DNA of 64,000 bases from Clostridium moniliforme (GTDB lineage: Bacteria; Bacillota; Clostridia; Clostridiales; Clostridiaceae). Positions within the stretch are counted from its first letter, which is position 1; each line of letters starts with the position of its first letter. Below are positions 56,990 to 64,000 of the stretch, one piece after another. Made by a program: the position numbers and the translations under genes. The stretch is taken from the NCBI RefSeq assembly GCF_017873235.1, contig NZ_JAGGJZ010000001.1, positions 124,001 to 188,000 of the forward strand, given 5' to 3'. The notes below the pieces were generated by a model. That model did not search any database and was not told the origin of the DNA. It saw only the letters and a list, made by a program, of their open reading frames with translations.

Positions 56990-58234
56990 CTATTTATCTC
57001 CAATTTCTAAAGTTTGTTTTCCTTTAATGAGCATATCATTCTTCTTTAATGGGGTATCAACCTTCATTTTAAAGATCATTTGTGCTCTATTGGCAACATT
57101 AGTTTCAACATCTTTTTCAACATCATACATTGAACTCATTTCTATTGAAAAATTTGGTGTATAAGGTCTTAATACATCAACTTTATCACCTGTGAATACT
57201 CTATTTTTTTGCATTATAGTAGCTGTTTTTGTTTCTTCATCATAATCTTTAACCATACCAACTATATCAAATTCTCTTATGTATGATGAATCTTCATAGT
57301 TTTGTTCTCCAGTTTTTCCAAAGAAAAATCCTGTATGATATGGTCTATGACTAACCTTTAATAATATATCCATCCACTCTTGTTTAAATTTATAGTTTTC
57401 TGGATCTTCAAAATAACTATCTACAGCTTCCCTATAAGCTTTTACAACTGATGCAACATAAAATTCGCTCTTCATTCTTCCTTCTATTTTAAATGAATAT
57501 ATACCACTATTAACTAGTTCTGGTATGTGCTTAATCATGCATAAATCTTTTGAATTCATTATATATGTTCCCTTATCATCTTCTACTACTGGGAAATATA
57601 CATCTGGTCTTGTTTCTTCAACTAAAAAGTATTTATATCTACAAACATTAGCACATGTACCCTTATTAGAATCTCTTCCTAACATATAATTAGATATTAA
57701 ACATCTTCCTGAGTAAGCCATGCACATTGAACCATGAACAAATCCTTCTAATTCACAGCCTTCTGGTAAATTATCTCTAAATCCATGTATCTCATTAAAT
57801 GTTAATTCTCTAGCAAGAACTATTCTCTTAACTCCAAAATCATACCAAAACTTTGCAGATTTCCAATTTACAGTATTAGCTTGAGTACTTAAATGTATTT
57901 CTAAGTTTGGTGCTACTTCTCTAGCTGTTGATATAATTCCAGGATCTGAAACTATAATAGCATCAACACCTAAACTTTCAATTCCTTTTATATAATCTTC
58001 TATTCCATTTAAGTCAAAATTACGTGGAAAAACATTCATTGTTACATAAAGTTTTCTTCCTCTTTCATGACAATATTTAACACCTTCAGCTATCTCTTCA
58101 TTTGTGAAGTTTCCTGCAAAAGCTCTTAAATTTAATTTACTTCCACCTATGTATACAGCATCAGCTCCAAAGTCTATTGCTATTTTTAATTTTTCTAGAT
58201 TTCCTGCTGGTGCAAGTATTTCTGGTTTTTTCAT
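56990..58234 (-). CDS. trhP: U32 family protein, tRNA wobble-uridine hydroxylation (TrhP-like)
   Basis: The 414 residues have the U32 signature [20 protein letters not shown] followed by [11 protein letters not shown], giving the four Cys that bind an iron-sulfur cluster in the family, and a C-terminal beta-barrel. TrhP proteins make 5-hydroxyuridine at tRNA position 34 using prephenate. The neighbouring trmR methylates that base, so the pair forms one pathway. Bacillus has two genes here (yrrN, yrrO); this locus has one, which matches YrrO in length. Older annotations call it a collagenase-like protease. Confidence 0.88.
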   Translation of the reverse strand: MKKPEILAPAGNLEKLKIAIDFGADAVYIGGSKLNLRAFAGNFTNEEIAEGVKYCHERGRKLYVTMNVFPRNFDLNGIEDYIKGIESLGVDAIIVSDPGIISTAREVAPNLEIHLSTQANTVNWKSAKFWYDFGVKRIVLARELTFNEIHGFRDNLPEGCELEGFVHGSMCMAYSGRCLISNYMLGRDSNKGTCANVCRYKYFLVEETRPDVYFPVVEDDKGTYIMNSKDLCMIKHIPELVNSGIYSFKIEGRMKSEFYVASVVKAYREAVDSYFEDPENYKFKQEWMDILLKVSHRPYHTGFFFGKTGEQNYEDSSYIREFDIVGMVKDYDEETKTATIMQKNRVFTGDKVDVLRPYTPNFSIEMSSMYDVEKDVETNVANRAQMIFKMKVDTPLKKNDMLIKGKQTLEIGDK

Positions 58235-58240
58235 AAATTT

Positions 58241-58885
58241 TTACCTCCTTTTTGTAATTGCAATACCATCTCCCATTGGAATGACAGAGGTTATTAATTT
58301 TTCATCATTTGAAACCATATCCAAATAAGTTCTCATTCTTTTTACTATAGTAATCTTCCTTCTTTTTACTAACTCTTGAGAAGGAACCATACCTCTAAAT
58401 AGAACATTATCTGCTATTATAATCCCATCTTCTTTTAATAATCTTAAACAATGTGGTAGGAAATGATTATAATGCCCCTTTCCAGCATCCATAAATATTA
58501 AGTCAAATTCTTCATTAAGATCTTCCAAAATTTCAAGACAATCTCCTTCTTTGATTTTAATTTTATCTTGAAGATTAAACTTTTCAAAATTAATTTTTGC
58601 AAGTTTAATCATTTTTTCATCTCTTTCTATTGTAATAATATCAGGATTTGTTTTTGAGGCTTCATACATAAGTATAGAAGAATAACCTATTGCAGTACCA
58701 AGCTCTAAAATTTTAAGTGGTTTTTTCATGTTAACCATAAATTCTAAAAATCTACCTGTTTCTTTTTGAACTATAGGCACTCCATTTTCTTTTGCAAAAT
58801 TTTCCATTTCCTTAAGTTTACCACTATTTTCTCCAATTAGTTTTCTTAAATATTCTTCCATATAATCATAAGTAATTCCGCTCAT
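58241..58885 (-). CDS. trmR: tRNA 5-hydroxyuridine methyltransferase
   Basis: A class I SAM methyltransferase (O-methyltransferase family 3, YrrM) that converts ho5U34 to mo5U34. The 214 residues have ILELGTAIGYSSILM (SAM loop), metal/substrate segment IFMDAGKGHYNHFLP and IIADNVLFRGMV. I start at ATG 58885 (MSGITYDYMEEYL) with GGAGG 5 bases upstream; a longer TTG frame includes that site. 6 bases before trhP. Confidence 0.9.
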   Translation of the reverse strand: MSGITYDYMEEYLRKLIGENSGKLKEMENFAKENGVPIVQKETGRFLEFMVNMKKPLKILELGTAIGYSSILMYEASKTNPDIITIERDEKMIKLAKINFEKFNLQDKIKIKEGDCLEILEDLNEEFDLIFMDAGKGHYNHFLPHCLRLLKEDGIIIADNVLFRGMVPSQELVKRRKITIVKRMRTYLDMVSNDEKLITSVIPMGDGIAITKRR

Positions 58886-58899
58886 ATATTCCTCCAATA

Positions 58900-59913
58900 T
58901 TATTTATTATATCCATATTCTTCTCTTAACTTATTAAATTCAACACCACTTGATGTAAATTTATGTTCATCTGAATTAGGAATTAATAAATAATATAAAT
59001 AATTTGTTTTTGCTGGTTTAACTGCAGCAATTAATGATGGTTTACCTGGATTTGCAATTGGTCCAACTGGCAATCCTTTAAACTTATAAGTATTGTATTG
59101 TGAATCAATTTTTAAGTGTTTATATAAAACTTGATCTACATGCTTCCCTAATGCATAAATAACAGTTGCATCTATTTGAAGGGGCATACCCTTTTTCAAT
59201 CTATTATCAATAACAGATGATATAAGAGGTCTATCTTTTTCTATTCTTGCTTCTTTTTCTATTAACGATGCCTTTGTTACTACCTCATCAATTTTATTAT
59301 TAGGTATAGTTACACCTGTTTCAACTTCAACTTGTTTCATAGTTTCTTGAAATTTATCAAGCATTGTCTTTATAACTTGATCTGGTGTAACTCCTTTTTC
59401 AAATGAATAGGTATCTGGAAATAAAAATCCTTCTAACTTATATTTTCTTTTACTTGATTCTTTTATATAACTTGGAAGCGTATAATTTTTAACTGCATTT
59501 AAAAATTGTTCTTTTGAAAATAATCCGTCCTTTTGAAGAACATCTGCTATTTGTACCACAGTATATCCTTCAGGAATTACAACATTTGTTACACTTTTAG
59601 TTTCTAAAGTTTTTAGAAATTCACTTAATGTTACATCTGTTTTTATAGTAAACGTTCCTGATTCCACCTTCGGTACAATATTATTTAGCTTTAGATAAAC
59701 TTTAATAAAAAACTCATTTTTTATTAAGCCTTTATCTTTTAACTCATTAAGCAATGAATAAAAGCCTTCTCCTTGATTTATTTGAACTTCAATACTGTCT
59801 TCATTAGATTTTAAGGGATGATTTATAGTTCTACTATACATAAAGATGATACCACCTAATATAATTAATAGTACTATAAAAAATCTTAAAAACTTTTTCT
59901 TAAAATTTCTCAT
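58900..59913 (-). CDS. mltG: endolytic murein transglycosylase MltG
   Basis: Cleaves nascent glycan strands at the membrane and sets their length. The 337 residues have one N-terminal membrane helix (about 7-27), a LysM-like part (VVIPEGYTVVQIADVL) and the catalytic YceG domain with ASLIEKEARIEKDRPLISSV (Glu) and MPLQIDATVIYALG. Start at 59913 follows GGGGGATTTT. Corresponds to yrrL in the yrrL-yrrM-yrrO-udk order. Confidence 0.94.
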   Translation of the reverse strand: MRNFKKKFLRFFIVLLIILGGIIFMYSRTINHPLKSNEDSIEVQINQGEGFYSLLNELKDKGLIKNEFFIKVYLKLNNIVPKVESGTFTIKTDVTLSEFLKTLETKSVTNVVIPEGYTVVQIADVLQKDGLFSKEQFLNAVKNYTLPSYIKESSKRKYKLEGFLFPDTYSFEKGVTPDQVIKTMLDKFQETMKQVEVETGVTIPNNKIDEVVTKASLIEKEARIEKDRPLISSVIDNRLKKGMPLQIDATVIYALGKHVDQVLYKHLKIDSQYNTYKFKGLPVGPIANPGKPSLIAAVKPAKTNYLYYLLIPNSDEHKFTSSGVEFNKLREEYGYNK

Positions 59914-59929
59914 AAAATCCCCCTATATA

Positions 59930-59966
59930 CAAAAGTAAATAGCCTATATTTTGGCTATTCACTTTA
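59930..59966 (-). terminator. terminator after typA
   Basis: AAAGTGAATAGCC pairs with GGCTATTTACTTT (one mismatch) around AAAATATA, about 45 bases past the typA stop. The tail TGTATA is weak. Confidence 0.6.
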
Positions 59967-60011
59967 TTATAATACTTTTTTTACATTTTATAAAGATACT
60001 TTCTTTTTAGA

Positions 60012-61838
60012 TTATTTTTTACTTCTGCTAATCTTCTTTCTTCTTTCAGCACTATCTAATATAGTCTTTCTCATTCTTATACTCTTTGGAGTAACTTCAA
60101 CCAACTCATCACTATTAATAAATTCTAGTGCTTTTTCTAAAGTCATCTTTATTGGAGGAACTAATTTAACAGCATCATCTGCTCCTGATGATCTTGTATT
60201 AGTAAGTTTCTTTCCTTTACATACATTTATATCTATATCTTCTGATCTTCCACATACTCCAACAATCATTCCTTGGTATACTGGAACACCAGCATCTATA
60301 AATAAAGATCCTCTCTCTTGAGCATTAAATAATCCATATGCAATAGCATCTCCTTGTTCAAATGATACTATTGATCCTCTACTTCTACCTGGAATATCTC
60401 CCTTGTATGGTGAATATCCATTAAATACATGGTTCATTATTCCATTACCTTTAGTATCTGTCATAAATTCATTTCTGAAACCTATAAGCCCTCTAGCTGG
60501 TATTATAAACTCTAATCTTGTATAACCATTAACAGCTGAAGTCATATTAACCATTTCACCTTTTCTTGGTCCAAGTTTTTCCATTACAGGTCCCATAAAC
60601 TCTTCTGGTACGTCTATAGTTAAATATTCCATAGGTTCTAACTTCTTACCATCTTCTTCTTTAAATATAACACTAGCTTTTGATACTTGTAATTCATATC
60701 CTTCTCTTCTCATTGTTTCGATTAATACTGAAAGATGAAGTTCTCCTCTTCCTGATACTTCAAAACAGTCTGGAGTTATTTCTCTAACTCTTAAACTAAC
60801 ATTTGTTTCTAACTCTTTCATTAATCTATCTCTTAAATGTCTTGAAGTTATAAAGTCTCCTTCTTGTCCTGCAAATGGTGAATCATTTACCATAAAGTTC
60901 ATACTAAGTGTTGGTTCATCAATTTCTACGAATGGAAGAGCTTCTGGACATTGTGAATCAGCTATTGTTTCACCAATGTTTGCATCAGTTACACCACTTA
61001 ATGCTATAATATCTCCCATGCTAGCTTCTTGAACTTCTTCTCTTTTAAGTCCATTGTATCCAAATAAAGCTGTAGCCTTATAATTTGATGTACTTCCATC
61101 TTGTTTTACTAAAACTACTGGTTGGTTCTTCTTTATAGTCCCTCTATGAATTTTACCAATTGCTATTCTACCAACATATTCATTTGAATCTAATGTTGTA
61201 ACAAGCATTTGGAAAGGTCCATCAATATATCCTTCTGGACATGGAACATGATCAATTATTGTATCGAATAAAGGTATCATATTTGTATTTGTATCTTCAA
61301 CATTTACTCTTGCAAAACCTTCTCTAGCTGAAGCGTATATTATTGGGAAGTCTAATTGTTCATCATTAGCTCCAAGTTCTAAGAATAATTCAAATACTTC
61401 ATCAATAACAGCTTCTGGTCTAGCATCTGGTTTATCTATTTTGTTTATAACAACTATTGGATTTAATCCTAATTCTAGTGCTTTCTTAAGAACAAATTTA
61501 GTTTGAGGCATTGGTCCCTCATATGAGTCAACAACTAGTAGTACTGAATCTACCATTTTAAGTACACGTTCAACTTCTCCACCAAAGTCAGCATGTCCTG
61601 GAGTATCAACAATATTTATTTTTACTCCATTATAATGTACAGCTGTATTCTTTGAAAGAATAGTTATACCTCTTTCTTTTTCTAAGTCATTTGAATCCAT
61701 TACTCTTTCTGCCACTTTTTCATTAGATCTAAAAGTATGGCTATCTTTTAATAAGGCATCAACTAATGTAGTCTTACCATGGTCAACGTGAGCAATGATT
61801 GCAATGTTTCTAATATCTTCTCTCTTAAATAATTCCAT
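60012..61838 (-). CDS. typA: translational GTPase TypA/BipA
   Basis: A ribosome-associated GTPase that assists 50S assembly and stress adaptation. The 608 residues have [42 protein letters not shown] and [10 protein letters not shown], then EF-G-like domains and the basic TypA C-terminal domain ([19 protein letters not shown]). Start at 61838 follows GGAGGAAAATA. Confidence 0.97.
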   Translation of the reverse strand: MELFKREDIRNIAIIAHVDHGKTTLVDALLKDSHTFRSNEKVAERVMDSNDLEKERGITILSKNTAVHYNGVKINIVDTPGHADFGGEVERVLKMVDSVLLVVDSYEGPMPQTKFVLKKALELGLNPIVVINKIDKPDARPEAVIDEVFELFLELGANDEQLDFPIIYASAREGFARVNVEDTNTNMIPLFDTIIDHVPCPEGYIDGPFQMLVTTLDSNEYVGRIAIGKIHRGTIKKNQPVVLVKQDGSTSNYKATALFGYNGLKREEVQEASMGDIIALSGVTDANIGETIADSQCPEALPFVEIDEPTLSMNFMVNDSPFAGQEGDFITSRHLRDRLMKELETNVSLRVREITPDCFEVSGRGELHLSVLIETMRREGYELQVSKASVIFKEEDGKKLEPMEYLTIDVPEEFMGPVMEKLGPRKGEMVNMTSAVNGYTRLEFIIPARGLIGFRNEFMTDTKGNGIMNHVFNGYSPYKGDIPGRSRGSIVSFEQGDAIAYGLFNAQERGSLFIDAGVPVYQGMIVGVCGRSEDIDINVCKGKKLTNTRSSGADDAVKLVPPIKMTLEKALEFINSDELVEVTPKSIRMRKTILDSAERRKKISRSKK

Positions 61839-61904
61839 TATTTTCCTCCATCTTTTTAGCTTTACTTTTCAATATTTTCTATGTAAACCTATAATATTTT
61901 TTTT

Positions 61905-61942
61905 CAAAAAGAAAATTGGATACTTTGTGTGTACCCAATTCT
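61905..61942 (-). terminator. terminator after rnjA
   Basis: AATTGGGTAC (61931-61940 side) pairs with GTATCCAATT (one mismatch pair) and is followed by TTCTTTTTG on the minus strand, about 80 bases past the rnjA stop. Confidence 0.6.
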
Positions 61943-62017
61943 CGCACTATTTTATATTCTAATATTTACTTTTTAAAAAGTCAATATAAATGATAATTTA
62001 ACAAAGTGATTATTCTG

Positions 62018-63685
62018 TTAAATTTCCATTATTATTGGAAGTATCATAGGTTTTCTCTTAGTCTTTTCATATAAGAAATTTCTAAGTTCATCCCTAATTC
62101 TACTTTTTATAGTAGCCCAATCAGTAATTTTTGATTTTTCACACTCACTTAATACATCTTTAACTATTTCTCTAGCTTCATCCATAAGTCCTTCTGATTC
62201 TCTTACATAAACAAAGCCTCTAGAAATTATGTCTGGTCCTGCAATAACTGAAGCACTTTCTCTATCAAGAGTTACAACTACAGTTAATATACCATCTTGT
62301 GAAAGATGTTTTCTATCTCTTAATACAATATGACCAACGTCTCCAACACCTAATCCATCTACAAGAACTTGCCCTGATGTTACAGATCCATTTTTCTTAA
62401 TTGAATTACGAGTAATTTCAATTACGTCTCCTGTTTCAGGTAATACGTAATTTCTTGGATTTAATCCAACACTTACCGCCAATTCTGCATGTTGTTTTAA
62501 ATGTCTAAATTCACCATGAACTGGAACAAAAAATCTAGGTCTTATAATAGTTTGCATAAGCTTTAATTCTTCTTGACATGCATGACCTGAAACGTGAACA
62601 TTCTCATTAGCTCCATATATTACTTCTGCACCTTTTTTGAATAACTGGTTTATAACCTTTGAAACTAATTTTTCATTTCCAGGTATTGGTGTTGCTGATA
62701 TTATAACAGTATCCCCTTCAACAATTGTTATTTTTCTATGCTCTGAAGCTGCCATTCTAGCAAGGGCTGACATTGGTTCTCCTTGACTTCCAGTTGTTAT
62801 AATAACAATTTCTTCATTTTTATATTTTTGTATTCCATCAATTGTTATTAATGTATCTTTTTGAATTTTTAAATATCCAAGATCTATTGCTACTTGAACA
62901 ATGTTTTCCATACTTCTTCCAGATACAGCAACTTTCTTATCATACATTTCAGCTGCAGTTATTATTTGTTGGATTCTATGAATATTTGATGCAAAAGTTG
63001 CTACAATTATTCTTCCTTTTGCTTTACTAAATAATCTTTCTAAATTTTCTCCAACTACCTTTTCTGATTTCGTATAACCTGGACGTTCTACATTTGTAGA
63101 ATCTGCCATCATTACAAGAACGCCTTTTTTACCAAGTTCTGCAAATCTTGCAAAATCTGTTTTTCCTCCATCTATAGGCGTATAATCAATTTTGAAGTCT
63201 CCTGTATGAAGAACAACTCCAAGTGGTGTGTGAATAGCTATTGCAACAGAATCAGCTATTGAATGATTTGTTTTAATAAATTCAACTGTTACATTTTGTA
63301 ATTTTATTTTATCTTTAGGTTTTACTACAAATAGTTTTGTAGTAGCTAAAAGACCGTGTTCTCTTAACTTTGTTTCTACAATACCTAAAGTAAGTTTAGT
63401 TCCATATATAGGTACATCTAATTGTTTTAAAACATATGGTAGTGCACCAATATGGTCTTCGTGTCCGTGAGTTAAAAATATTCCTTTAACTTTATCTTTA
63501 TTTTTTAGTAGATATGAAACATCTGGTATTACTATATCAATTCCATACATATCTACATCTGGAAACTTCAAGCCGCAATCTATAATAATAATATCATCTT
63601 TATATTCTACAACTGTAAGATTTTTCCCAATTTCATCTATTCCACCTAAAGGAATTATTTTAACCTTAGCTCTTTCATTTTTCAT
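62018..63685 (-). CDS. rnjA: ribonuclease J
   Basis: A metallo-beta-lactamase/beta-CASP nuclease with 5'-to-3' exo- and endonuclease activity in mRNA decay. The 555 residues have FLTHGHEDHIGALPYVL (HxHxDH), HTGDFKID, MADSTNVERPGYTKSE and the beta-CASP motif HVSGHACQEELKLM. It is the usual RNase J1 length. Start at 63685 follows AGGAGGGGAAAT. Whether this organism has a second paralogue cannot be told from the window. Confidence 0.96.
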   Translation of the reverse strand: MKNERAKVKIIPLGGIDEIGKNLTVVEYKDDIIIIDCGLKFPDVDMYGIDIVIPDVSYLLKNKDKVKGIFLTHGHEDHIGALPYVLKQLDVPIYGTKLTLGIVETKLREHGLLATTKLFVVKPKDKIKLQNVTVEFIKTNHSIADSVAIAIHTPLGVVLHTGDFKIDYTPIDGGKTDFARFAELGKKGVLVMMADSTNVERPGYTKSEKVVGENLERLFSKAKGRIIVATFASNIHRIQQIITAAEMYDKKVAVSGRSMENIVQVAIDLGYLKIQKDTLITIDGIQKYKNEEIVIITTGSQGEPMSALARMAASEHRKITIVEGDTVIISATPIPGNEKLVSKVINQLFKKGAEVIYGANENVHVSGHACQEELKLMQTIIRPRFFVPVHGEFRHLKQHAELAVSVGLNPRNYVLPETGDVIEITRNSIKKNGSVTSGQVLVDGLGVGDVGHIVLRDRKHLSQDGILTVVVTLDRESASVIAGPDIISRGFVYVRESEGLMDEAREIVKDVLSECEKSKITDWATIKSRIRDELRNFLYEKTKRKPMILPIIMEI

Positions 63686-63762
63686 ATTTCCCCTCCTTAT
63701 TCAAGAATATGTATAAACAAAGGATTTCATCTCTTTTTTATTTTGAGAGGATTCTCCTTCAA

Positions 63763-64000
63763 TTATTCCTTTTCCTTTTCACTACATTCATTGCATATAC
63801 CAAAGAATTTTACACTATGATCTTGAATTTTAAATTTATACTTTGTTTCAATTCTTTTTTCTAATGCTTCTAGTAAATCTTCTTCAACTTCTATAACTTT
63901 ATTACATTGATTACATATTAAATGGTGGTGTCTATGTTCTTCATCTTTATGAATAATTTCATATCTGCTACATCCATCACTTAAATCTAATCTAGATAAT
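63763..64000 (-). CDS. Fur-family metal-responsive regulator (partial, N-terminus outside window)
   Basis: The last 78 residues of a Fur/PerR/Zur-type protein. HRHHHLICNQCNKVIEVEED has the metal ligands and first CxxC, and FFGICNECSEKEKE has the second CxxC, so the structural zinc site is complete. The N-terminal winged helix lies beyond the right edge, so Fur, PerR and Zur cannot be told apart. It ends 78 bases before the rnjA start; the gap has no clear terminator. Confidence 0.9.
   Translation of the reverse strand, partial: LSRLDLSDGCSRYEIIHKDEEHRHHHLICNQCNKVIEVEEDLLEALEKRIETKYKFKIQDHSVKFFGICNECSEKEKE

Overview
The window is AT-rich chromosomal core sequence from an anaerobic, endospore-forming Firmicute. 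The sporulation genes spoIIGA-sigE-sigG, sigK, spoIVA, spoVM and ylbJ, the type IV pilus ATPase gene pilT next to ftsA/ftsZ, and the methionine gamma-lyase point to Clostridium, most likely C. perfringens or a close relative (inference from protein sequences and gene order; no database was searched). There is no rRNA, tRNA, insertion sequence, phage block or CRISPR array, and base composition is uniform. Almost everything lies on the minus strand; only tmcAL, ylbJ and rpmB are on the plus strand.

Layout. 1-763 holds the N-terminal two thirds of pta. 990-5002 is the ylb cluster (tmcAL, ylbJ, a coiled-coil protein, coaD, rsmD). 5071-9264 has recG, a FakA-like kinase and an Asp23-family protein. 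9461-10505 has rpmB, the 23-codon spoVM and thiN. On the minus strand, genes from yicC (24935) down to thiN (9867) form a long housekeeping run: yicC, remA, gmk, rpoZ, coaBC, priA, def, fmt, a membrane metallopeptidase, rsmB, rlmN, stp, prkC, rsgA, rpe, thiN. It links nucleotide and CoA metabolism, replication restart, translation initiation, rRNA methylation and Ser/Thr signalling.

25070-28302 carries a guanine-riboswitch-controlled purine permease, an L-asparaginase behind an unassigned structured leader with attenuator architecture, and a small putative nuclease-fold protein. 28436-32418 has spoIVA, gpsA and der. 32917-43604 is the phosphate region: phoU-pstBACS with Pho-box-like repeats, then methionine gamma-lyase with a sigma-54 promoter and its probable TyrR-like activator, then the phoR/phoP two-component pair and pgeF. 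Thus phoPR and pst are separated by an unrelated sulfur amino-acid module.

43736-56284 combines nrdR, a PRC-barrel protein, the mother-cell and forespore sigma factors, a multi-SH3b glucosaminidase, ftsZ, an FtsA-like protein, pilT, sigK and a class B penicillin-binding protein. 56361-63685 has udk, the tRNA wobble-uridine pair trhP/trmR, mltG, typA and rnjA; 63763-64000 is the C-terminal part of a Fur-family regulator.

Several starts are better placed at TTG or GTG codons with good ribosome-binding-site spacing than at the first in-frame ATG (spoIVA, ftsZ, fmt, phoP, phoU, sigG, sigK, spoIIGA, rsmD, pstC). Most transcription units end in recognisable intrinsic terminators, which are listed. 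The points most worth a second look are the asparaginase leader RNA, the sigma-54 megL module, the sigma-F promoter of sigG, and the annotation-prone tiny spoVM.
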